64,000 bases of DNA from Ustulina deusta (Eukaryota > Ascomycota > Sordariomycetes > Xylariales > Xylariaceae), in NCBI GenBank assembly GCA_023159155.1, contig JAJNNX010000042.1:434001-498000 (forward strand), written 5' to 3'. A program made the position numbers and the translations under genes. Below, in pieces: positions 12,201 through 23,040 of the stretch (position 1 is its first letter; each line of letters begins with the position of its first letter). The notes beneath the pieces are model-generated. The model searched no databases and was not told where the DNA came from. It worked only from the letters and a program-made list of their open reading frames with translations.

Positions 12201-13349
12201 AATAGTATTTATTCAACTAAAAAGTATTTTTTTGGGTGATACAAATAAACATCCATGATGCTTATTGCTAATTCTGGTTGCAATGAGGGTCATATGAGTT
12301 GATATCGTGCACTGTGAAATCTATTTGAATGAAGTAGTGAAGGGGATCCAAGGGGTGGCTTATGCTTGGAGGGTTCGTACATAACCCCCCTACCGGAACA
12401 GCGGCTCTAACTATGACGAATTGGCCTTTCGTTCGCTTATACTTATGAAAATAAAAATAATACAACATTATCCGTTGCACTGACTTCCAGGTTACCCCGC
12501 GGAGCAGCAGGTAATATGCTTTCAACGGTGTTGTGATTAAGAGAGAAACCCCCCCGTTTTGTCCAAACCAGGACACTCAGGACAACCGTTTCGTCTTGGT
12601 ATTCTCTCGAATTGCATGTCAAATATAACCTGCATTATTTTGTGTTTGTAATAAATCTGGCAGTGCGCGCAAAGATATGCAAATGCTGGCGTCCCATGCG
12701 CCCGGGGAGCTCGTGCACTCATCAATGTAAGGGATGCTGTAGCTCTGTTCTCAAAAAGTGTGCGGTCTGCATATTATCAGAATGCCAGTGGCATATTTCG
12801 GTGTTCTGGGGCTTGAGGATTACCCTTGTTGCAGGAGCCATCAAGGTGTCCGAAGGCTGTGGCACCCAAAATGCGTTGATGAATTACTCCAAGTCGATTC
12901 TAAATTTCTGGGCGTGATAGGTTGGGTTCCATCTCCACATCGAGCATGTAATTATGCAATTATGGGGCGTTGTAGACCAAGTGGCCTATGAGAGCGTGGC
13001 AATTGCAAAGAAGATAGAGGCGGTCATGCTAGTCGAGGCATCAGCAGCCACCAAGGTTCCCCTTTTCAGTACCTAGAGTAGACTCAGGAGAGGATGGGGC
13101 AATGGGCATGGGACAGGCAGGTGCGATCTGGCGGTGACATGTGACATCAATTTGTGGTTATTTGCTAAGGCGAGACAGACGCACAGCGACGGCAATAGAA
13201 TGGAAGGTGGAAAGGATAAATTACTTACTCAGGAAGGCTCTGGCTGCCAGGCCTACTGCCTGCAGACCTCTCCCACACAAGTCGTGCGACCCATGTTCTT
13301 AGGTGCTTCACGCATTCTTCCTCCCACTTCGATTGGCTTCGCACACTCT

Positions 13350-13380
13350 CGCTCTTTGCCTCCCCCTCCCTCTTTTTATA
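13350..13380 (+). promoter_or_regulatory. Pyrimidine-rich promoter/leader tract
   Basis: A CT-rich run (TTTGCCTCCCCCTCCCTC and following T's) lies about 150 nt before the CobW-like ATG. Such tracts are common near fungal transcription starts. This is inferred from composition only. Confidence 0.3.
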
Positions 13381-13523
13381 CTCTCCAAACTAGGTTTGCA
13401 CATTCTGAGCTGGCGGACGCCCCCCACAGGAATCCGCAACGCTGCCTACGGCCCCCAGAGTATTTAACCCAAGCAAGAGCCGGACGGCACGGCGAAGAAC
13501 CCTTGAGCACCGTGAATGCTAAA

Positions 13524-15306
13524 ATGGTTCCAATTTCCAAGAAAACCGAGTCCCAGCATGGCAACCAACGACTTCCTGTCACCCTCCTCAGTGGTTTCTT
13601 GGGTGCTGGGAAGACGACGCTCCTGGAGAAGATCCTGACGGACCCAAACCATGGCCTCCGAGTCGGTGTCATTGTGAACGATGTTGGCGCCTTGAATATC
13701 GACGCCGCGCTGCTCTCCAATCACGATGTCACCCGGAAGGAGGAACAGGTCGTCGCCATGCAGAACGGCTGTATTTGCTGTACTCTGCGTGGTGATCTCC
13801 TCGAAGAAGTGGCCCGCCTCGCCGAGGACAAACAAGTCGACTACCTTGTCATCGAGAGTTCGGGAGTAAGCGAGCCGATGCAAGTCGCAGAGACATTCTC
13901 TGAAGAGTGAGCGCGCCGAAGGCTATCCGAAGGTGACTAGTTATAATAATCCGCCAGGTTCGCCGAGATGTCAATTGCTGCCGGCCATGGCCTTGAGGAG
14001 GATGAGGAGAATGAGATGGGCAAAGAACAGAGGATGCGTTTGGCCACGATTCTCAAGGCCGGCGGACTGTCTAAAGTTGCCCGACTCGACACGTGCGTCA
14101 CCATCGTCGACGCAGTCAACTTCATGCAGGACTTCGCAACCGCCGATATGCTGAAGGACCGCCAAGATGATGTTCCCGAGGAAGACGATCGCAATATCTC
14201 CGACCTCCAAGTCGACCAGGTCGAGTTTGCCGACGTCGTCGTGATTAACAAATGTGACTTGGTACCCCAAGAAGATGTCAATCGTGTCAAAGGTGCCGTT
14301 CAGAACCTCAACCCCGGTGCCAAGATCATTACTGCTGTCAAATCCTCCTTTAATCTTCATAGTATCCTCGATACCCACATATTCTCGTATGAGAAGGCAG
14401 CTTTGAGCTCCGGATGGCTGCGAAGTATCAATGAGGAGATTAGTCCCGAAACGGAAGAATATGGAATCGGCACGTTCGTCTACCGAGCCCGGCGCCCGTT
14501 TCATCCACAACGACTTTGGGAAATGATCAGTGATGTCTTTATCGTCATTCAAACGGAATACCTTGATCAGGAGGGAGACGACCAAAACGGTGGCGGAGAG
14601 GCTATGGACACAGCTGAGGATGACGATGACGATGATGATGACGATGATGATGACGATGATGATGACGATGATGATGACGATGATGATGACGATGATGATG
14701 ACGATGAGGACGACAATGACGAATCCGAAGAAGATGAATCCGAAAGTGAAATTGGGGACCCTCAGCCACAACTGGATACTAAAGCCCGCCTGGCAAGCAA
14801 AGTCGCCAACCCGACATTTGGCCCCCTTCTACGATCTAAGGGATTTATGTGGCTCGCAACTAGACCCTTGATGGTACGTATCCACGTTTAATCCTCTTCC
14901 CTATGCTTCAGTTCACAGGTTCTAGTTCGGCGAATGGTCCCAGGCAGGTGTCATGCTCACGTTATCTGGTGGTGATGTGTGGCGCTGCGAAATGCCTGAG
15001 AGCGAGTGGCCCAAGGACCCCAAGGCGAAAGAGGCCATTCGGCGTGATTTCCAGGGAAAATGGGGAGATCGCCGTCAAGAAATCGTCTTTATCGGACAAC
15101 AGATGCGTGATGGAGGCGAGACACGCCTGCGCAAGGCCCTTGATTCGTGCCTCTTGGATGATGCGGAATTCAAAGATTGGGAGAGGGCTATGGCTTCGAA
15201 GAAGCCTCAGAAGGTCCTAGATAGGCTATTCGAGGACGGCTTTGAGGACTGGGTGATTGAGGTCCACGATCACGACGACGATGATGGTCACGGCCATGGT
15301 CACTAA
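13524..15306 (+). CDS. CobW/COG0523 G3E-family GTPase, putative zinc chaperone
   Basis: A GTP-dependent metallochaperone of the G3E family, thought to hand zinc to client metalloproteins. Three exons, 13524-13906, 13958-14873 and 14926-15306, with introns of 51 nt (GTGAGC...GCCAG) and 52 nt (GTACGT...TCTAG), give 559 residues. Walker A is GFLGAGKTT (24-32). The metal motif CICC lies at 83-86, ESSGVSEP near 112-119, and the G4 motif NKCD at 225-228. The C-terminal CobW_C domain starts as [15 protein letters not shown] across the last splice junction. The segment [11 protein letters not shown] followed by LDSCLLDD resembles the ZigA/YciC type rather than the ZNG1 type, and no N-terminal CPxLVPI motif is present. 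Between the GTPase and C-terminal domains is a run of about 32 aspartates (near residues 347-379). The protein ends in [13 protein letters not shown], a likely metal-binding tail. The start at 13524 follows GCTAAA and is the ATG nearest the conserved domain. Confidence 0.92.
14616..14712 (+). repeat. GAT/GAC microsatellite inside the CobW-like CDS
   Basis: An almost perfect tandem of a 12-nt unit (GATGATGATGAC) encodes the poly-aspartate linker. It is in frame, so unit gain or loss would change linker length by four residues without disrupting the protein. Confidence 0.9.
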
Positions 15307-16666
15307 GTAGCTCACAACCCTGGCTTTGGTCATGTTTAACCAAACGGTGCTGCACTCACGATCCTATCGTGCACATGGGGAGAAGAATGTGTAAAAGAAA
15401 AATCATGAAATAAGATAAGAGGAGAAGACAGTTTTGATAGGCGCGCTACAATACGCTGAAGCAGCACAAAATCATCGGAATAAGGGTACTTGATCAAAAT
15501 ATGCAGTGCCATTATATGCCTCGAGCCTGTTTTATCATGACATCACTTGCAGTGTTAAATCAACTGTGTCCACGTTAGAACTTGCCTTGGATGAGTTCCA
15601 AAACATGTCAGGAGAGAGAAAAGAAGTGGGTGAAAAAACTTTAGAGATCGTCAAATACACGTAGATCTATAATTGTGCCATACTGATACATCCAAGGTCC
15701 CAAAAACTGGGAGATAACTCTGTAATTTTACAATGACAACCAGAGTTTCGAAAGTATGGTTTCATTCTTTGTAACAAACGGCCTGTCTTGAAAACTCGAT
15801 ATTATACTTGAGCAGATACTCAAAGTGAGTAAACATGATAAGGGGTGAACTTGCCCTTGACGCGAAAGTTCAGATTAACCATACTCTTACGACCACCCCC
15901 ACCCCTAAATATATTCCACACCCACTGCACTTTTGACAACATTATCTACCTAAAAACAGATGTTCGCTAGACTCATGTCATTCTAGAAGCTCCGAAGTTT
16001 TGCCGAGAAGATATGATAGAGTACAAGGGGCTCTAATACTGAAGTGGTGTGAGTGGATCACGGAGGCTTAGTACATGCATGAGCCACTTGGTGGCTTTAC
16101 TCATCAAGATATTACCAACCGCTCTAGCAGCACGAAATTCGCATCCGCAAAAGATCCACTCCTTTTCTGGACCTGACGAAGGAGTTTGGTTTGTGGCACC
16201 GCCAAGATCCACTTTGAGTAGATGTGCCGCTGTGGAGCTGGGCAAACCTTTCCAGTTCTAGTTACGGCACATTCATTGCGCTAATTGGTGAGTAGTAGAT
16301 TATGAGAGTCGCGATAAGCATGACTAAGGCAATGTAAGAGCTCACATTACGTACCACAGCCGGTGACTTGACAGTGGTGACCATTCTGGCCATCAAGTTG
16401 TAGGAACCAATGCCGCCATGAGTGAAAGCAACATAGCATATGCCCTCTCGACCTGGTTACATTTTCAGATTCCGCCACGTTTTGATGCACTAGGTATACA
16501 GTATTGAAGCGGCCATGTGGACATTGCATGGAGTTCTCCTAGGGTCCGAAATAGCAGAAGACCAGGGTGAGAAAACAAGTCTACTGGCCCAACAACACCC
16601 ATTCACATAAACAACGGCTTACAATTGGATTCTATAGCGCAGCTCGAGGGACGCTATCGCTCTTCA
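15307..16666. other. Intergenic DNA between convergent genes
   Basis: This is the shared 3' region of the CobW-like gene (+) and the terpene synthase (-). Overlapping short frames at 16,033-16,261 and 16,347-16,529 have no motif. Nothing else is seen. Confidence 0.6.
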
Positions 16667-17829
16667 CTACCTTTGTCGCGTACTTGTCATCCGACCAAAT
16701 GAATCCGTGTATCTCTCGCCGAGGCCCAGCTCCCGAAGTCGGTAACGTTCCATGGCCTTATGCATTGCCACAAATCCCATGGCGTGCTCATGCCAGGCCT
16801 TGGCGTAAGGCTCTCTACCTCGAAGGACAACTTCTATCCGGCGGTGGGCATCTACATCCTCCTGAATCACTTCCCTGAACACCGTGTAAATGTCCTTTCC
16901 CTCATAAAATGCCCTGCCATGCATGTAATTGTCCTTTTCCCCGGCTTTTTCTTCCTTGTAGAATCTATTGACAAGCTTAGTATCATACTTGGGGAAAATG
17001 CGTATTTAGGAAACTTACGACAGTATATCATTCGTAAAAGATATATACTTGTTCATGTCAGGTATCGCTTCCATGTAAGAGGAAATATCCGGGTATAGCG
17101 CACTCGGGAATGTCATCCACACGTATGCCTCCGAAACCCCGTCCTTATCCCTCAAATAATAAGGCCAGTTCTTGCCTCCTGTCGTACGAGACATCCGGGG
17201 GAGTTCTGAACCCTCGAGGGCGTTTGCATTGGTAAAATTCAGCGACGAAGTAATAATAAAGTTTGCCACTATGGGCGAATAATACTTGTAGCTCAAGCGC
17301 AGATAGTCAGCCCATGCCTGGGCCAACGGTGTGACCTGCCCCAAACCAGTCTGGAAGCGGATCATGAAATCTTGCCATAGTTTGGGGTCTTTACAGGCGC
17401 CATCATCTACTAGGACGGCAAGCCAGGTGTAAATGCCGGTGTATACGCGAATATCTAGCGGGTGACTAGGATAGCAGAGCTGGCGGACGGTTAGTGACAG
17501 AGCTGAAAGGTTGATGCAATGAACCGGCAGATCATTGACCAGATTAAACCAATGACGCATTAACCTACGTGGGCGTAGTAGACTCCAACATTGAAGGAAT
17601 ACCAGGAGTGCGACCCCTCCGGATACGGAATACCAATCTTAATTGCCTGTTCATGCATTCCCCGTAGCAAGCCCTCGAGATCATCACCTGATTTGGCTCC
17701 AGTATAGTTCAAGTCTGCGTCAAATTGGGCAATGAGTGGTCTTAAGATACATCCTATGTCCGCTGTACTCGGTTCCGGTAGTTTGGGTTCGATGGCTGCG
17801 TGTAGCGTCTGAAGCTGTGCGATGATCAT
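16667..17829 (-). CDS. TRI5/trichodiene synthase-type sesquiterpene synthase
   Basis: A class I terpene cyclase predicted to convert farnesyl diphosphate to a sesquiterpene. Three exons on the minus strand, 17829-17569, 17479-17019 and 16964-16667, are joined by introns of 89 nt (GTAGGT...CGCCAG, branch CTAAC) and 54 nt (GTAAGT...AATAG). They give 339 residues, slightly short of the roughly 370-390 of trichodiene synthases. The aspartate motif is VLVDDGACKD (Asp112, Asp113, Asp118). The second metal site is NDILSFYKE (Asn237, Asp238, Ser241, Lys244, Glu245), a complete NDxxSxxKE motif that only becomes visible after splicing at 17018. The later MERYRLREL stretch matches the family's RY motif. 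No signal or membrane segment is seen, as expected for a cytosolic cyclase. A P450 on the same strand lies 3.3 kb upstream and is the likely tailoring partner. The product cannot be told from sequence; the residues do not prove trichodiene. Confidence 0.85.
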
Positions 17830-18622
17830 TTTGGGAGATTGGGTTGCAACGAGAACTACAATAAGTGTGACGCCCGTCTCTTCGACTTATGAGACCTATT
17901 TATTACTATCTATCTGGAGCACTAGACAACCTTTGCAGGTGTATTCTCCGCCAGCGGCTGCGCATTGTCTGCAAAGCCGGATGACTGCCGAAGCGGTAGA
18001 ATTAGGCCGTAACAACTGCACCTCAAGTGCGTGCACTGACGGCCGCTCCTTTCTTCCCACCTTGCCTGCAGCACACTGCCGTTTTCCGCAAATATTTTTT
18101 TCTGGAGTTTCCAAGGAACCCTACTGCAGGTCCTGTCAACCCACAAGACCCAGTGAGTTTTGAACAAGGATATGTCTCATGTTAATTGCCCTACATCCAT
18201 TCTGGCAGGTCCGGTGAGACGGATCCGGGAGGCCGCGACCCCGTACCCTGACCGCACACAGCCCCCCGGAACTCTCCAGCCGAATACAGTGCTATCGCAC
18301 GATGAACCCTGGAACGTCACAATATTCGTGATAAATTTTACTTCATAGTGTCATATTGTGTATATTGGGCCTATTATATACTCTTGCGTACCACCTTGAG
18401 GCCAGCTATAATTACATACGACAGATTCCGAGCCAGGTGTTTAAGCAATTTAGTGTACACCTGTCTGTACTCCATGTCCCGGTTTGAACCGAACACGGTA
18501 GGCGTTCGACACCGAAAGACGTGGGGACCGTAGAGTCGGATCGGCCAGGGTCCGCACGTGTGAAAAGGTTCATGCAGGGGTTGCGATGGCGTGTTGCTCT
18601 GACATGCATCAAGCCATTTTTG

Positions 18623-18648
18623 TGTAGTGTAGTGGCTACTACACTACA
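18623..18648. repeat. Perfect hairpin with 11-bp arms
   Basis: TGTAGTGTAGT is followed by the loop GGCT and then its exact reverse complement ACTACACTACA. It contains two motifs of the TAGTGTA cluster in inverted orientation. Confidence 0.85.
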
Positions 18649-19771
18649 TCTACCCATCGGTGTATTTGCCATCTTGGTACGTGTGCAGCAACCCAATCTA
18701 GAAAGAATTCAATCCAATGGGGATATTGTGCTAGTGGATCTACAAGAACTTGACGTACACTAAGTACTGACACGAGTGACCCAAGATACGATGTAGAACT
18801 GGACGGCTAATCTACGCTACGGACACTATATCCTTGACTACCCTTTTAAAATACAATGACGCTCATTGATGTAGGAAGCCTCGAAGTGGTGGCGGGAAGT
18901 TGTGGTTGATTGGAAGATTAGGCGCTAAAAACCGTACGATAAACTACCCGACATACACTATTACAACTCTAAAGCACCAAGAATAGCAAGTCAAACCACC
19001 TCTGCAAGATACCTTTGCTCTCGCTTTAGCGTACCCGGGCAGAGTAAAACTGGTTGAGGCCAAGACTTTTGTAAGAACTACTGCAAGCAAGAGCTCCGAC
19101 CAAAACTTGTCTCTAGTTGTCGCTTAGTGTATTTCAATTCTTAGCGGAATAAGTGCTACAACATAGATCAACATCCGCGAAATACCTACCTATGTAGTGT
19201 AAGCTGTGATATACACAGCCCGGACGATTGATGCGACAAGGAACCGGGATCCATGAACTATGCATCGCATTGTACCTTACAGTGTTCACTACTGGGGTCC
19301 AGTCTCGCTCGAACCCGACCTGCCAATAGCGTAAGAGAAGAGCTTACCAGGAGAGTGATTTGACAGGTTGTTGATTGAATCTAATCCTACGCCACAACAC
19401 GCTTCGGTACATGGTGCCAAGCTTCGATAACGACGCGTGGCGTATTAGTCAGGCCCGATGGTTTGGTAGCACTCGCAGCCGAGGAAAATGCAGAAAACTT
19501 GGGCACGCTCAATAAGGTTGTTAGCTATAGGGTTTCAAGAGGACCGTTCTTTTTGTCTGGTGCTGGTGGTGTGACACCGCTTGTGCTTCGGGATTCGCGG
19601 TAATGCCGAGAAGGCCATCTGTCAACCTCCTTACACTACCTATACACTACACTACACGCGTATTCCCTTGCAGACTCCTCCACACTGGGACTGCAGGGTC
19701 ATCATTAGCCGAAGGTTCCATGCGAACTTGTACGACGTGCAAGGATTATTTGACGCGAGATACATACTCTA

Positions 19772-19807
19772 CATAGGTACACTATGCCATAACGTAGTGT
19801 ACCTATG
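19772..19807. repeat. Perfect hairpin with 13-bp arms
   Basis: The arm CATAGGTACACTA at 19772-19784 and its reverse complement at 19795-19807 enclose a 10-nt loop. Both arms carry a TACACTA/TAGTGTA site. No T-run follows, and a eukaryotic terminator role is not implied. Confidence 0.85.
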
Positions 19808-21091
19808 CTTAAAAATGTATGCGAGCTTCCATATCCCATGTCAGGACTGCCCATGTCTACACTATTCATTTTTTTTACTCTATCGTACTATGCTAGCCCG
19901 GCCGTCCCTATGCATGTGCCTTTCCTCCTTCCCTGGATCACCATTGACTAGCCAGTTCAGAGTACACTAGATAGAAGAGGAACGATCTCAACCGGCCATC
20001 CTGATATCCTGGCAACCAATATCATGTATACTCTACTGGGCATTATATGGTACTCGGCTCCGGTACTCGGTAGATTGCTGGCCCACCTACCAGGATGCCC
20101 ATCCGTACAATTTTAGGCAGAGCGCCCTTGCTGCCTACACCCACTACATAGTGTACAAGATAGGACAATCGACCGGTTGTTATTTAGTAATATGCAAATT
20201 GGTTGATACAATGATATTGACAACAGTTTGGCCACAACAACGGTTACGACATAACACTTTTACTAACATTCTATACACACAACTGTTGTGGTCTAGACTT
20301 GATGCAATTAGCCAAGCACGGAAGCCAGGGGTAGCCTGCAGACTGAGTTAGAACGGCAACGGCAAGTGTCCGACATTTCTTCCTCCTATGGTCTTGCCTA
20401 GCTCACCTCTTACTAATAGGTAAGCAGAATGGAAGCTCGTCACAGCCAGAAACCCCTCCCATATACATCAGAAAGGTCAAGTTGTGACCTTTTTGATGTG
20501 GTTACGTAGGCACCTTGGCAGCTCGCTGCATTCCCCGGGGCAGACCCCGGAGGATTGGAAACGCGGTTGCAGCCGTTAAAGCCGTTACACGCTAGACCAA
20601 AAAACGCATCGCCAGGTTCCTAGCGTAACATCGAGACTCGACTCTTTGCTCTAGTGCTTTGCGCTGTCATTGATCGACAGGCGGGGAAGGAGTTGTGCCA
20701 GACCAAGTTGATGAGTATCTCAGGAGGTACCAAAATATATCAAACCTTGGAGAGTTGTGGCTTGACTTTCGATTGTGGACATACTTACAAGGATGGCGAG
20801 GCAGAGTGGGGAGAATAGCTGGTAACAGACTAATCATTTCTATTACTGGCACTTCTTCGGCACCTAAATGCGCTGTCTGCGAGCAGCGTTCTTCGTCTCA
20901 GCCAACCATTTCAGTATTGAAGACACAGATACATATGCTGACTGCGGGTATTATTATATCAATTCTGCTAAAGAGTGAGCCGTTTGAATCAGGGCTAATT
21001 GCCTACAGGATTTCTACAATATTCTTGGCGGATAGAAAAAGTCTGGTGGGGACCCGACAAGCCTAGGCAGGAAGGATACTGAAGACCAGGT

Positions 21092-23040
21092 TTAAGCAGG
21101 GGCACCGATATCTACCAGCGTCACTGGCAGTGGTTTGCGATCCCATATGACAAAGACATTTTGGTCCCTCCAGCTGGCGTCCACGTCTGTCTGCATATCA
21201 AAGTTGAAGATCAGCTTTGAGAGCAGAAGCCGCATCTCGTGCCAAGCCACTAAAGTTCCGGGAGTGAGCCATTATCCTCCAAACGTCCAGAGCTGGCGGA
21301 GATCTACTTACTATTCATACCTAAACAGTTTCTGGTCCCGATAGAAAACGGTTGGTGTACCTCACGGATATCGTCCTTGTAAGTTGGGTCTCCAAGCCAG
21401 CGCTCAGGCACGAACTCGTCGGGGTTTCTGAATAAAGACTAGTAAGAATTTGCCGCTTATAAAGCTGTGGACGACCAATATCTTTATGAACCGGAATATA
21501 GAGAGATATGGAATTACCAAAACTCACTTGAAGTTACTCGGAGAGCGGTATGCGGCAGTTTGATGAACTGAAACACGCGTTCCTACTGGGAGCCATTTCC
21601 CCATAACCATATTACCCCCTTCGGCAATCTCGCGTGGGATCGCCGACGGAATGGACGGATAGACTCGCAAGCCTTCACGAAGACCTATAAGAGTGGAAGG
21701 TTAGCCTAGAAACTCATACTAAAGGGAAGTATACGGCGACCACATACATGCGTTCAGGTAATCTAATTGGCTGAGAGCCTCGAAGGTAATTTCGTTGTTG
21801 GACTTGAACCTTCCACGGATCTCATCTGTCAAGATCTTCATCTTGTCGGGATTCTTGAGGAGGTAATATGTTGTACCCGTAAGCAAAGACGCTATGTTCA
21901 CGCAGTCAGCAATGCCCCGGTCGCCCTTTTACACAGTGTCCAGGCTCACCAGTAGTTTCCGTGCCAGCAGTCATGAATAGTTCCGCATTAGTATAAATCT
22001 CTTCAGATGTAAGAACCCCAGATTCCTCCACAAGGTTCCATAGATCAGGCTTGGGCGACCCATCTTTGAGGCGTTTGTCGACGCGAACGACAGTGTGATT
22101 GAAATGGTCAAGACGCATCTTCGACACGGATTTAGGTTCCAAGAGGCTGAACAGTTTTCTAGAGAGCGGGTAGAACTCAATCATTTGAAGCGCAGGGAGA
22201 ACCTAGCAGCATTATTAATCATGGCTATGCAACCTGCACAAACTGCTTGTACCTACAATCAGTGTATTGAAGACCGTCGCAACCCAATCAGAATACGCGC
22301 CCTTCTCGAGCAAGCCAAGGGACTCTCCAAAAGCGAATTCAGCCATGATATCAAATGTTGTAAAATTCAGCAGCTCGGCCATATTTACGGTGCCCTTTTG
22401 GCGGCCCCTGGCAACCATGAGGTTTGAATAGTGTTGAAAAAGAGGCTCTTGTGTTTTGAGGGCCTTCTCGGAGAATGCTGGCAAGAAGACACGTCGGACA
22501 GCAGCATGACGCACTGGACTTGGCTCCGTAATCAGGTTAGGAGTGCCATTTGCGGACGGAGCTGTGTGCATAAGAACATGTTAGTCGAGATCTCTTCAAT
22601 TCGGCATCATAGAGTCTGCCGGAGCGTACGAGACAAGGAAACTAAGGGACTAGCCACGAAAAGCTTCAATACATACCATGGAATCTGATCTCCTTCCCGT
22701 TTTCCTTCTTGCCCTTTGGGATAAGACAAATATCTCTCCACGCTTGGGCTTCAGTGTAGCTAAGGTCATTTGGTCCGAATCTAACTGTAGGGCCATATCT
22801 TCTATGCCGCTCTGTCATGAATTTGACTTGATTTCCTTTAAGACAAGCAATCCAGTACGGAATTCTCGTCAGCTTTTCCAGGGTAGCGCCCGGATAACCG
22901 CTGAGTGGGTGGAGGTAGAGTGCGTATATTGGGTAAGATACCAAATAGAGAATAAGCAGGCCCGTGATGACCTTGAATGTTATGGCGCCGGACGACGCGG
23001 TTTCTTGCATGCTGACGAATGAATCTTGCGCCGAAGCCAT
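21092..23040 (-). CDS. Cytochrome P450 monooxygenase (CYP65/TRI11-like)
   Basis: A haem-thiolate monooxygenase likely anchored in the ER. Seven minus-strand exons, 23040-22677, 22561-22257, 22202-21950, 21891-21748, 21684-21528, 21427-21312 and 21249-21092, splice in frame through introns of 115, 54, 58, 63, 100 and 62 nt with GT-AG ends. They give 498 residues, a normal P450 length. An N-terminal anchor (about residues 20-45) is followed by [10 protein letters not shown]. The I-helix motif AGTETT lies at 302-307, ExxR as Glu359-Gly-Leu-Arg362, PERW at 415-418, and the haem loop [10 protein letters not shown] at 435-444 with Cys442. The sequence after the haem loop continues as [12 protein letters not shown] only with the GTAAGT donor at 21311. 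The ATG at 23040 was chosen because the frame's earlier start at 23052 is a GTG. The N-terminal style resembles isotrichodermin C-15 hydroxylase-type enzymes, but family assignment needs alignment. It is divergent from the rhodopsin-type gene and on the same strand as the terpene synthase. Confidence 0.93.

Larger units (their letters stand above)
10224..13523. other. Long intergenic region
   Basis: About 3.3 kb without a supported gene. It holds the upstream region of the PLP enzyme, the inverted copy of repeat R1 at about 11,905-12,200, and the CT-rich leader of the CobW-like gene. Open frames at 10,281-10,580, 11,260-11,565, 12,268-12,725 and 12,612-12,991 are short, lack motifs and overlap other frames. 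The open frame does continue 390 nt upstream of the CobW ATG, but it does not look like protein-coding sequence. Confidence 0.5.
18451..20154. repeat. Cluster of TAGTGTA / TACACTA motifs
   Basis: Reading by eye I count about 15 exact copies on one strand or the other, near 18451, 18625, 18640, 18756, 18954, 19135, 19195, 19632, 19643, 19648, 19778, 19795, 19858, 19963 and 20148. A given 7-mer on both strands would be expected well below once in 1.7 kb. Several copies are paired head to head in hairpins. Function is unknown; regulator binding sites or relics of a small hairpin element are possible. Confidence 0.75.
17830..21091. other. 3.3 kb gene-free interval between terpene synthase and P450
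   Basis: No gene is supported. The interval contains the upstream region of the terpene synthase and, from 18,451 to 20,154, an unusual cluster of TAGTGTA/TACACTA sites and hairpins (listed separately). Open frames such as 19,581-19,970 and 20,695-21,066 have no recognisable domain. Confidence 0.6.

Noticed and set aside
13134..13523. Upstream extension of the CobW-like frame by 130 codons
   Set aside because: The added sequence does not resemble protein or the family, contains a pyrimidine-rich leader, and a good ATG lies at 13524 just before the GTPase domain.
13971..14771. 266-codon minus-strand open frame opposite the CobW-like gene
   Set aside because: It is the antisense of a conserved three-exon gene. 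Its Ile/Val repeat is the complement of the poly-Asp tract.
16667..23040. Trichothecene (TRI) gene cluster
   Set aside because: Only a TRI5-type cyclase and one P450 are present. No TRI6, TRI10, TRI101 or other cluster genes are seen, and the cyclase's product cannot be assigned.
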